64,000 nt of DNA from Hypomyces perniciosus (lineage: Eukaryota > Ascomycota > Sordariomycetes > Hypocreales > Hypocreaceae): the NCBI GenBank assembly GCA_008477525.1, contig SPDT01000010.1, forward strand, positions 2,170,001 through 2,234,000, given 5' to 3'. The position numbers and the translations under genes are program-made. The notes beneath the pieces were generated by a model. It saw only the letters and a list, made by a program, of their open reading frames with translations. It was not told the DNA's origin and ran no database searches. This document shows positions 53,823 through 64,000 of the stretch, piece by piece. Numbering within the stretch: the first letter of the stretch is position 1; each line of letters starts with the position of its first letter.

Positions 53823-56800
53823 GTACCCCCCCTCTTTATTACGCTATTTAGCCGCAAATAGCTATATTACTTATATAAATTAAAATTCTAAGTCATCTAT
53901 TTTAATATTTCCGATATAAGGGTAAATAAAGTAAATTATATAGTTTTTAGTATTAATAATATATAGTTTAGTTATAAGCTTTAGCGCAGTATAATCTTTA
54001 GTTAATACTTTATGGGTATTAGTTTCTTTTTAGTTATTTCCTCTTTTTCCTTTTTTATAATTCCTTTTAATATTTATTACAGTCAGCTTAACTTTTCTAG
54101 GTTTCTTTTATAAAAGTTTTATATTACCCTTTTTTAGCTTTATAGGTCTTTAGCTAGTTATTATATAATAATATAGTTTTTTATTTAATAAATTAATAGA
54201 ATTTATTATTATTATAATAATCTAAAAGCGCTTTAAACGCCTATTTCTCTTATACTTTATCTATATTATCTTTTTTTTCTAGTATTTTATTTTAAATATT
54301 CTTTAACTTAGCTTTATTAATTATCTTTTGCCTAAGATACAGTAAAGTAACTGTTTTAAATTACAGGAAAGAGTTATATAAAACTAAGAAAATCTTTATA
54401 CCTTTTAATAAATTAATAGCGCAGGCTTATAAATATACCTTTATTATTATATAAAGCCCTGCCTATTTATAATCTAGCTTTTTTATTAGCCAGTTAATCT
54501 TTATATTTTATATATTAATAAAGACTTTTTCCCTAATAGTATAGACTAGTAATGCCTCTCTTTGTATATTTGCGTTTTTTTTATATCTTCTTTTTAATGC
54601 TTTAGTAAGGGCTTTCAGCTATATAATAATATATTCAAATCGCTTAGCAATAGCATTGACGCAAAAGAACTCTTTTTTTTTTACTGTAAAGAGGTTTAGC
54701 AGGCAAGGCTATAAAGGCTTTATCTTTAAGCGAGGGTTAAAACTATAATTAGCGAAAAATAGTAATATATTAATAGTTTTAGATACTATATTATTTACAG
54801 CAAATTCAGCTAATAAAAGCTAAGAGGCCTAATTATCTTAATAAAAGTTAATAAAAGCTTATAAATATTATTTTATACTCATATTAATCTTTTTAATTTA
54901 ACTATTAGTTTTAAAGTAAAAGGCTAATAATTATTTTAATATAACTTTTAATTACTTTAAAAGTTATTTTTAAAATTTTAATATAAACTATATACTGCAG
55001 TTTAATATAATATTATTAAATATATTATAAAGGCAGTAAATTTTATTAATAAATATATTAGCTAGCTTTTTTATTAATAGTAAAGTAATAGATATAAAAT
55101 AATATGTTTTTATAAAGTAATAAACTATTACTAGTAAATACTTATAAGTAATATTATATTAGCAGGATTTAAGTAGTAGTATAATATAGTTAATAAAGAT
55201 ATTTAATTATATATAAAATAGAATTAATAATAATTAAAAAAAGCTTTATAATAAAGATCGCGAGGCCTTTATTCTAATATATAATTTACAGGCTTATATA
55301 AATACTTTAATATCTTTTAAAGTTTATAGCTATTAATATATCCAGCTAATAAAGTTTAAAGTTTTAAACCTATTTAGGTATTTAGCTAGGCTACTTAAAT
55401 AGTTTTTAAATAAGATTTATATTTAAAATTTATTATTAAAATAAATAAAAAGCTACTTTTAATAGTAAATTCTGCTCGTTATTATTTAATAGTTATTTAT
55501 TGCAATTTAAAGTTCTCTGTAAAGCTATTTTAACTATTAGCAGATATTAAAGTTTTAAAGTATAGTTCCTATTTCTTTTATTATAGTATTTTATTTATAT
55601 ACTACTGCAATTAAGTCGTTAATTAATTTATTTTCTATTAGTATTATTATAGCTATAAAGGCAGCCTTTATAAATAGTTTAATATTTAATAAAACCTTTT
55701 TTTAAAATATCGCCTAAACTTTAAAGCTAAAAAAACTTTATAGGAGGATAATATATTGCCTAGTTTTAATTTAATTATTAAAGGGGTGTAATTTTATAGG
55801 CTTATTTTCCGCTTTTTTATTTAAGGCGTTAAACTTTATAGCTTTAAAGCTAGGTTAGTAAATAATATAAAAGTTAAAGTTAAAAAGGAATTTAGACTAT
55901 TAGATTTACTGCTAGTTTAAGGCTTTTATTAAAGTAAAGTATTTAAGGTTTTATAGTCTATAATAATATTAAACTCTTTTAAGTTTTATAATTTTAAGCG
56001 CTACTCTTCTATTACTTTAATAATAGCTAAAGGTTCTTTCTTATAAATTTTATAATTATATTTTTTAGTATTATACTTTATAAAGAAAAATATAATAACG
56101 TATAGAATACCCTTTTTATTATACTATAATAAAATACTGCCTAATACTTAGTTAAAAGTATTAGTTTTAAAGACTATTTATTTATTATAGTTAAAGAGGG
56201 CTAAAACTAAAGCTAATTTAAAGCTATATTTAATTAAATTAAAGGCTTCCTGCTATTTCTCTCTTTTAGTATATAGTTAATTTTTCTTTAAAAGCTTATT
56301 TAATAATGCAGCTATTTTAATATATTTTTAAATAAAATAGCAATAGAAATTTATAAAGTTAAAGAACTTTTATAAGTCTTTTACTCTTTTAAATAGTTGC
56401 TAGTTTAATATAGCTTTAACTTTTTTAAGATTTATTTTTAATCCCTTTAAAGTAATAATTAAGCTAAAGTATTTTATCTTTATTATCTTAAATTTATATT
56501 TAATAATATTAATTTAAAGGCTAGTGTTTTAAAGGTAAACTATTACTTTATATATATATTTTTAGTATTCTTTTTAGTATAATAAATATATAAAGATATT
56601 ATTAAAGTATATTATATAAATGCAGTTAACGAGGTAATAAAAAGTATAGTTAATATAATATTAGAATATAGTAGGTATATTATAAAGGCTAAAAGGTATA
56701 ATTAATATTTTAAAAAGGCTAAACTTTATAATAAATGTTATTTTCTATATATCTTTTTTAGTAATATAAAGGTTATTAAATGCAGTAATAATATTAAATT

Positions 56801-59800
56801 TTATATATACCTTTATATAGCTTAAAGTATTAAAGGTTTCCTGGATTAATAGTAATAGGTATTGATTTTTAATAGTAATATTATTTAACTTTTAGTAATT
56901 ATAATAAATATAGATACTGCCTTTTAGTTTTATAGTGAAAAAGAGGGGAGTAATATATTATATTTGTAATTTGCAGATAAATCCTTTTACTAAATTATTA
57001 TTTAACTATTTTTTTATTATTTATAGTTTATTAAGTAAAAATAGTTTATTTTTTTAATATAGTAGGTTTTCTTTTAGCAGTATTTTAATTTTATAGTTTT
57101 AGGTTCATTATAAGGGAAGTTTATTTATTCTCTTTAATAGGAAGGTGTTGTATAAGTTATATAGCTAAAATCGTAGTTTTTTTAGGATATTTAGTTTATT
57201 AAGCTTAGGTTTCCCTGCTATAAATTTCTTAATATTAGCGGCTATGATTTTTTTTAATTATATTAAAGAGTAGTATTTATTAATAAAGTTATATATTTTT
57301 TTAAATAATATTATTTTTACTTTAATATAGTCTTTTTATTTTATAAATATCTATTAGAAAACTTTATTTCAAAGCTTTAGTAAAGTAATAGGTATTAGTT
57401 TTTTATTTTTAATAGTTTAGTTAATCTCTTTTTAAATTATTTTTATTGCGCGGATATATAATTATTCATAAAAAGTAATAAAGTTTATAGCTGCTATTAT
57501 CTATATATTTATTATATTTAGGTATACCTTTTAATTTTAAAGTTTAGTTTAGTTTTGTGGAAATAATATATTAAAAAGTAATAATAATAGCTTTAAAAAA
57601 GGTTTTTTTATTATTATTAACTGTAAATTATAAGGGCAGGCAGTAGCTTTATATATATTTAATTTAAAATTATTTATGCTTATATTTCTTTATTATTAGT
57701 TTTACTATATTTACAGGTTATATAGTAATTTTAATTTAGCGTTAAGGTTTATAAAATATATAGTTTAAAAGCCTTTTCCTTAATTAAATTATACTTTATT
57801 TCTTTTAAAGTATTTTTAATTAATAGTTATTAGTATAGTATAGTTTTTTATTTAATTAAATTAAGCTTTACTTTATTTAAAGTATCTTTAAATGTTAATT
57901 ATTAATAATATATACTTTTTATATTAGCTTTAATAAAGTTATTTTTTATTTTAACTGCTATTAAAACCTATATAAAGCTAGCTATATTTCTTAAAAATAA
58001 TAATTATAATAATTATAAAATTTAAAAGTAATAGTTAATTCTTTTTAATTAATATTAAAGTTATATTTTTTCAATTATAAAAGGCTAAAGATTATAAATA
58101 TATTCTTAAAGATATTTATTATAAAGAAAAGGTAGAGTTTTTTATAAGAGTTAATTATAGTTTATATAATAAAAAAGTTTAAAATTTTATTAGCTATACT
58201 TTTATTAATAAATAAAAGATTCCTAGTAAATAATAGTTATTAAATAGTAATATTAAATTATTTAATAAAAGTGTAATTAATAGAAGCTTAAAGTATATAA
58301 CTGCTATTTATTAAAGCTTTTATATTAATATAAATATTATATATAAAAAATAGTATAATTTATATTAAAAGGGATTTATTATTTATTAATTTAAATTTAA
58401 AGGGTTTTTAATTAAGAAAATAGCAGTAGATTTATTTTAAGATAATAGTTTTATTTACAATTAACCTTTATTTATAATTTTCAGTAAAGGTTAATTTTTT
58501 CTTTAATTTATAAATTAGGTTTAGGTTTTTAATAGGTAGGTTTAGTTAAATTAAGGTAAACTGAAAGTTAATAAAGCAGTATTACTATTATTATTTTTAT
58601 TAATGCTTAAAACGGGTATATTATTTAAGGCCTAGATTTATAGGTTATTTAAATATTATAGGTAATATTAATACACTATTAAAGTTTAATTATTATACTT
58701 TACTAGGCTATTTTATTATTAACTTTAATATACTATTAAATTAAAATATAGCTAATATAGTGAAATTTAATAGTTTTAATTTTATATTTAATATAAATTG
58801 CTTTAATATATATTAAACTGCTTTTTTGTATTATATTTATTAAAGCTATAGTTTACTTTTTTATAGTAAAAGTAAAGTTTTTTAGTAATATATTTTTTTA
58901 TAAAAGATTTAAAGGTAAAGTAATAGGGTATATATAATATTTAATTATATTAAATTACTAGCTGGCATTAAAGTAGCAGTTTAATTATTTTATTAGTATT
59001 CGTAATATTACTATTAATGCTAATACTGCTATTATTAATAGCTTTATTAATGCTAGCCTATTTAAATAATACAGAAAGTATTATAATAGGCGCCCTTTTA
59101 AAGCTTATTATAGATAATTTAATAAAGTTAATATTATTTCATAAAGTTAAATTTATTTAATTTAATTATTTAAGTTTTCATAATATTAGTAAACTTTTAA
59201 AAGACTGTTATCTTTAAGGCCTTTACTATTTATTTAACAGTTTTACTATATTTACTGCCTAATATAAATAACTTTATTATAAAGTTTTAAAAAGGCTTAT
59301 TTAATATATATAGGTTATTAAAAGACTATAATACCCTTTAAAAAAGGTTGATTATTTTATATTATTTATGAAAATTAATAAAAAGTATTATATTAATTTT
59401 TTAATATTATTAGGTAAGGTTATTAAAACTTTTAATAATAGTATTAAAATTTCTTTATTGCAGTTAATATATATCTTTTTTTAAATAACCTATAATATAT
59501 AAAATCTTTTTAAATTTAATTAAAAAGATTAATTAATTATTTATAAAAGTAATATTAATTTAAAAATATTAATTAATATATTTTTATTAATATTTAATAA
59601 TATCTTTTTATTTACTATTAAATTATTTAAAGTTTTTAATCTAATAGCAGCCAAGTAGGTTATTATTTTTAAAGTTTAATAGTAAAGCTATATTTAAAGC
59701 TTTAACTTAAGCTTTAATTTATACTTTAAGGTTTTAATTTTTAACTGCCTACTTTAAGATTTCTTATTTAAAGGTTTATTTTTATGTTTTTTATTAAATT

Positions 59801-60179
59801 AAGCTTTTTTTAATTGTATAGTTAAAGAAATAGAATTAATAATAAAGGTTATTATCTTTAATAATTGCATTTATTAAATATATATAATTGCTATTAATAC
59901 TAAATTTTTACAGGGTTTTAAAGAGAAAAAGGAAAAGTATAAACGCTATAGCTAAAACTATAGTTTATTAGGCTAAGTTAAACTGCAAAGTAAAGTTTAA
60001 GGCATTTATATTTATCTCACTTATAATTAATTTCCTATAAATATAGGGTTTAAAGGATAAAGGCTAGGCTACAAAGGTATTATTATAGGTTTAAGAATAA
60101 AAGGGGATTTAAAGGGAATTTATAATTAATTAAATATATACTTTGCAATAGCGCAGCTGAGTTAAGGGATAGTATAAAC

Positions 60180-60351
60180 TATTATAGTATAGAAAGGCAG
60201 GTTAAAGTAAATATTATTATTATACTGTAGAGAGCGAGAAAGCTTTAAGGCTTTACAGAAAGCTATAGCTAGGAACGCGTTAGGGCCTGGTTATATAACC
60301 GGGGCTTACATGACAGGGCGTTAATATCGCGTCATGGTCGGTGCTATAACA
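60180..60351 (-). repeat. 5' LTR of the nested Gypsy element
   Basis: 172 bp, the same length as its partner, differing mainly by transitions. It ends GTGCTATAACA, keeping the unmutated CA terminus. Confidence 0.9.
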
Positions 60352-62906
60352 AAATAAATAGGAGTATTATATATAAAAGGTTAAAGATAAAAATATAGCA
60401 ATAATTAGTAAATTTAAAAAAGCTTTATATATTTATTATTAATATAAAAGCTATTTAGTTATAGATTATTTATTATTTTTTAAAGTTATAAATAATACCT
60501 TTTTATATTTAACTAATAAAATTAAAATATTTAACCTCTTGTTAAATAAAGAAATACTTTATTAAGTTAAAATATAAACTAACATCTATAAAAGTATAAA
60601 GTATATATTATATTTTCTTTATATAATTTTGAAGTAAATTCTTTAAGTATATTAAACTATTATTAATATATATAGTAGTTAAATTCTTAAAAGAAAGGTA
60701 AAGTATACAGTTAATAAATAATTAAAATATTATTAAAGTATTAATAAACCTAAATAATATAACCCTTTTTTTTATACAATTTATAGTATATATAAAAGGC
60801 AGTTTTATATTTAGTCTTTTTTATAATATAAATTTTATAAAAGTTAGCTATTATATTAAGAGTATAGTAGTTTATATAAAAATATACCCCTTTTCTTAAC
60901 TTATAAAGAAAAAGTATAAGTATAGTAGTAGTGAAACTATTTATATAAATAACCCTATTATTAAATAAGTTAAAGTAAGTTTTATATAATATTAATAGCT
61001 CTTTTTATAGGATATTATATAAAGGGCCTTATAAAAGCTTTAGTTTATTACTATTTTTATTATACTTTAAAGGGATTTTATAATTTCTATTTAGCCTTTA
61101 AGTAATAGCTTTACTGCTTTTTTAATAGAGAATAATAAATAGAATTTATTATAAAGCTTAAAGGGAATAGTTTTTTTTTAATTTATAAGCTTTTTGAATA
61201 TTAATTAATATAATAGTATAAAAATAAAATATATATTTTTTATTAGATTATTAAATATAATAGTATTTTATTTAAATGGTTAAGGCTAATATAAATTAAG
61301 TAGTTTATATAGTTTATATACTTTTAGGTTTTAGGTTATTTAAAAATTGTGGTTAAATATCTGCTTTTTAAAAGTAAATTTGCTATTTAATAGTATTATA
61401 AATTATATTAATTCCTTTTCTTTATAGTTTTTTAAAAAGTAAATTATAATTTAAACCTTTAACCATATATATACATATATATAAGCATTAAATATAACTA
61501 TAAAGCTTTAAATAAATTATAGCCATAAAGTTAATTACTCTTTATTAACTTTTTTTAAACAAGCTATTTAATTATTATTTTTTAATTGCAATTTAAGAAA
61601 AAGAAAATCTCTTTATAAAAAAGTAGTTAATAATAGTATAGTAATTGCAATTAAAGTTAAATAAAATAAAGATTTCTATATTTTTTATTTTAATTTCTAT
61701 TATTATTAATTTACTATTTATTTACTATTTAAATTCTTTTTATTTATTAACTTTTATTTTATTTAACTTTAATATTTAAGTTTATATTAAAGTTATTATT
61801 TTAATAATTTATTAAAAGAGTTATAGTTACTATTAAATATAATAATTTAAAGTTTCAGCTCCTTTTAAATTTATATTTTAACTTTATAAACTTTATTAAT
61901 ATAGCCTTTAAATTTCTTTTTAAAAGTTTATAAATATTTTTAAATAAAGTATTTAAAGGAATTATAGTAGAAATATATTTAACCTTTTTTATTTAAAAAA
62001 GATTTCTATATTATTGATTTTTTACATAATTAATAGTTATTACTTATATATCCCTTTTATAGTTATAAATATAATATTTAATATATTTATTACTTTGGGC
62101 CTTTATATTCTTTAAACCTTTATTTATTATAAAAAAGGTAGCCTTTATAAAGGTAATAGATTTATTATAGTTTAATTACTTTATTTTATTAATAATCTTT
62201 TAAATTTACTTTAATTAATAATTATAATTTAATAAAAGGTTAATTATAATTAAACTGTATTATAGCTTGAAAAAAATAACTTTTAATTAATTTATTTAAC
62301 TTTCTTTACTAGCTGTAAAAAGCTTTAATTTAAATTTTAATAAAAATAAGAAAACCTGCTTGTTTTTTTATTATTATATTTATAGTTTTTTATTAATATA
62401 AATTTAAAGACATTAGTTTTTATAGCTTTAATTAAAGTATATGATAAGGTTATAAATATTATACCTACCTCTTTACCTTTTTCGAAAATAATAAATAGTT
62501 ATTATTTATTAAAGCTTAACTTTAAAGCAGGTATTAATAAAATATTAAAGATCTTTATTACTTATATAAAGATATATATTAAAAGTTATGTTATTATATA
62601 TTTACTAAGCTTTAACAATATATTTACTTTATTTCTTTAAATATTTAAAAAGGTTAAAAAAGGGTTTCTATCTCTTTTAAAATAATAGGCTAGTTTATAA
62701 AAAAGGTAGTACTTTTTTTATATTATTCCCTTTAATATAAAGTATATATATAATAGCGTTTATTTATACTATAATTAACTATATAATTTAATTAATTAAA
62801 GTAATAATTTATTTTTTATTAAAGGTAAAGTTATTATTATAATTAAGGTTAATTATCTTAGTATATATAAGGAATTAATAAAATGAATAAAAATAGGCTT
62901 TGAATA

Positions 62907-63178
62907 TATAATAGGTATAGTTTATTATAATAGTTAATAATAAAGTGCTATAGAATTATTTATTTAAAGTTAAAGAGTAAAAAAGTAAAAGGGTCAGTTA
63001 TTTAGCTATATATATATTTATTTATAAAGTAGAAATATATATATATATATAGGCTTAAGGCTTATATATAGTGCCTGATAAGTGTGAATATATAATGGTA
63101 GGTTTAGGATATATAGGTAATTGTAATATTAGGCTTAATATTACTAAGGTCCTTTGTAAGTAAATTTAATTTATAATA
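62907..63178 (-). repeat. 5' LTR of the outer element
   Basis: 272 bp, matched by 51253-51522; followed by the target duplication TTTAT. Confidence 0.82.
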
Positions 63179-63738
63179 TTTATTGATATAAATAGTTTTA
63201 CTTTATAAATATTATATTAAATTAATAATTATTAAAAAAATAAAAATATATAAAAGTCTTTTAACTTTACTAATTTTTATTAATCTTTTATTTAAAAGTA
63301 TTTTAAAATAAAATATATTATTAACTAAAGTTTTAAAGAAATTATAATTATATATTTAAAGAAAATAATAATAAAAAGCTTTTAATATAATTAAATTAAT
63401 TTTAAATTCATTTTAATTTATTTTAATTATAATAAATACTTTCCAAAATTACTATTTTTAAATATTTTATTATTATATTATTATAAAAAGTTTTAAATAG
63501 TTTAATTTCTTTTTATTTTAACTTTTATATTATTTATTAATTAAACTTAAAATTTATAAAATTTAATATATTAAATACATAAATAAATAATAAATTTATA
63601 AAATTAAACCTTTTTAATAGGTAAATTAAAAATAAATATTATATTTTCTTTTTTATAAAACCTTTTTAATTTTTAAATATTTATAATATTTTAAAAAAAG
63701 GTTTTATTAAATATAAAGATATTTATAAAAGATATATT

Positions 63739-63993
63739 TTATTAAAGGGGAATTAATACTTTAAATATAAATATATATATATACTAATAACCTATATTAA
63801 GTATAAGAACTATGCTTTTAATAGAACTATACAGCAGTAATTAGGTAATATAGCGATTAAAAGATACTGCAAATTATTTAATTATAGTATTAGCAGCTAA
63901 AAGTAACTAACAGTTACCTTTATATACCTTTAGTGGCTATAAAGTTACAGCTAAAGCTATATATTAAAAGAGGAGGAAGGCTATTTTTTATTA
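63739..63993 (-). mobile_element. LTR family 2, copy Z (RIP-mutated, near window end)
   Basis: The reverse complement aligns with copies X (6783-7055) and Y (48507-48780): GTATATAAAGGTAACTGTTAG, GCAGTATCTTTTA and TTAATTCCCCTTTAATAA. The outer limit towards 64000 is uncertain. Confidence 0.7.
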
Positions 63994-64000
63994 AATTAAA

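Larger units (their letters stand above)
53651..60351 (-). mobile_element. Nested Ty3/Gypsy retrotransposon, 6701 bp, RIP-mutated
   Basis: The LTRs at 53651-53822 and 60180-60351 are both exactly 172 bp, with TGTTA...TAACA termini (TATTA/TAATA after RIP). The target duplication is AGATA (53646-53650) and AAATA (60352-60356), one transition apart. A C-run (GTACCCCCCCTCTTT, 53823-53837) next to the left LTR is the minus-strand polypurine tract. On the minus strand, 56900-56950 gives SPLFFTIKLKGSIYI (reverse-transcriptase motif APVLFVKKKDGSLRL). About 55960-56040 gives an RNase H stretch (LAIIKVIEE-RL, then a degraded TDHKNL). No intact frame. Confidence 0.9.
51253..63178 (-). mobile_element. 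Outer Gypsy-type LTR element, interrupted by a nested insertion
   Basis: The direct repeats 51253-51522 (270 bp) and 62907-63178 (272 bp) start TATAATA(A/G)G and end C/T-TATAATA. They are flanked by the 5-bp duplication TTTAT (51248-51252, 63179-63183). A pyrimidine run (TTACCCCCCTATT, 51523-51535) abuts the left LTR, so the polypurine tract is on the minus strand and the element reads right to left. The internal sequence is 51523-53650 plus 60352-62906, about 4.7 kb, all heavily RIP-mutated. The 6.7-kb element at 53651-60351 sits inside it. Confidence 0.82.
47350..64000. repeat. Large RIP-decayed AT-rich block
   Basis: Almost entirely A/T with short G/C runs inside transposon relics, and no open frame of interest over more than 16 kb. 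Structured elements within it are listed separately. 48781-51247 and 63184-63738 are AT-only DNA, partly homologous to the flanks of the pyrimidine tracts. A short purine run (GGGAAAGG then AAAGG repeats) lies at 49201-49225. Confidence 0.9.

Noticed and set aside
7053..60365. Shared 16-mer ACAAAATAAATAGGAG right of two different LTRs (7053 and 60349)
   Set aside because: The first lies in the Copia LTR remnant; beyond the 16 bases the two flanks do not align, so in this AT-rich DNA it is probably chance.
1..64000. Telomere repeats or CRISPR arrays
   Set aside because: No tandem TTAGGG/CCCTAA run and no regularly spaced direct repeats were found.

Overview
This is nuclear DNA of a filamentous ascomycete (Pezizomycotina). 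The evidence is short GT-AG introns of 55-73 bp with CTRAY-type branch points, fungal gene families (NIP7, an ochratoxinase-type amidohydrolase, a fungal AAC(3), small secreted Cys-rich proteins), and a sharp split between gene-bearing DNA of normal composition and very AT-rich DNA full of C-to-T / G-to-A decayed retrotransposons, the classic mark of repeat-induced point mutation (RIP). The species cannot be fixed from the sequence alone; the closest gene I recall is the Aspergillus niger ochratoxinase.

Layout. 1-9.4 kb: RIP-decayed transposon DNA with minus-strand Copia pol relics, a 581-bp solo LTR with a perfect 5-bp target duplication, an internally deleted Copia copy, and an LTR that begins with four consecutive strong hairpins. 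9.4-24.2 kb: the gene island, holding a DsbA/FrnE-like oxidoreductase (-), an old-yellow-enzyme flavin oxidoreductase (+, 3 exons), a three-module Cys-rich secreted protein (-), an ochratoxinase-like amidohydrolase (+), NIP7 (+, 3 exons), an AAC(3)-family acetyltransferase (-), an MFS exporter (-, 3 exons), three near-identical intron-bearing tRNA-Arg(ACG) genes, and a small unknown gene (-). 22.7-27.1 kb also holds three broken relics of conserved genes: a homeobox gene, a Prp43-like DEAH helicase and a glutamine-dependent NAD+ synthetase. 27.3-34.2 kb: AT-rich DNA interrupted by two enormous pyrimidine-only tracts (about 1.2 and 4.1 kb). 34.5-41.9 kb: a complete Ty3/Gypsy element inserted in an older reverse-oriented solo LTR of the same family. 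42-47.3 kb: a small less-mutated island with one secreted-protein gene and a Copia leader relic. 47.3-64 kb: RIP DNA with a Gypsy element (53.65-60.35 kb) nested inside another (51.25-63.18 kb) and two copies of the LTR family seen at 6.6-7.1 kb.

How it fits together. The island mixes one housekeeping gene (NIP7, ribosome assembly) with enzymes and a transporter that suit chemical defence or detoxification (flavin oxidoreductase, amidohydrolase, acetyltransferase, efflux pump). They are not an operon, and no biosynthetic backbone enzyme is present. Two secreted Cys-rich proteins, one isolated in heterochromatin-like DNA, look like effector candidates. The strangest feature is the pyrimidine mega-tract: in the larger one I see no adenine for about 4 kb, and the three very long reading frames across it are composition artefacts.
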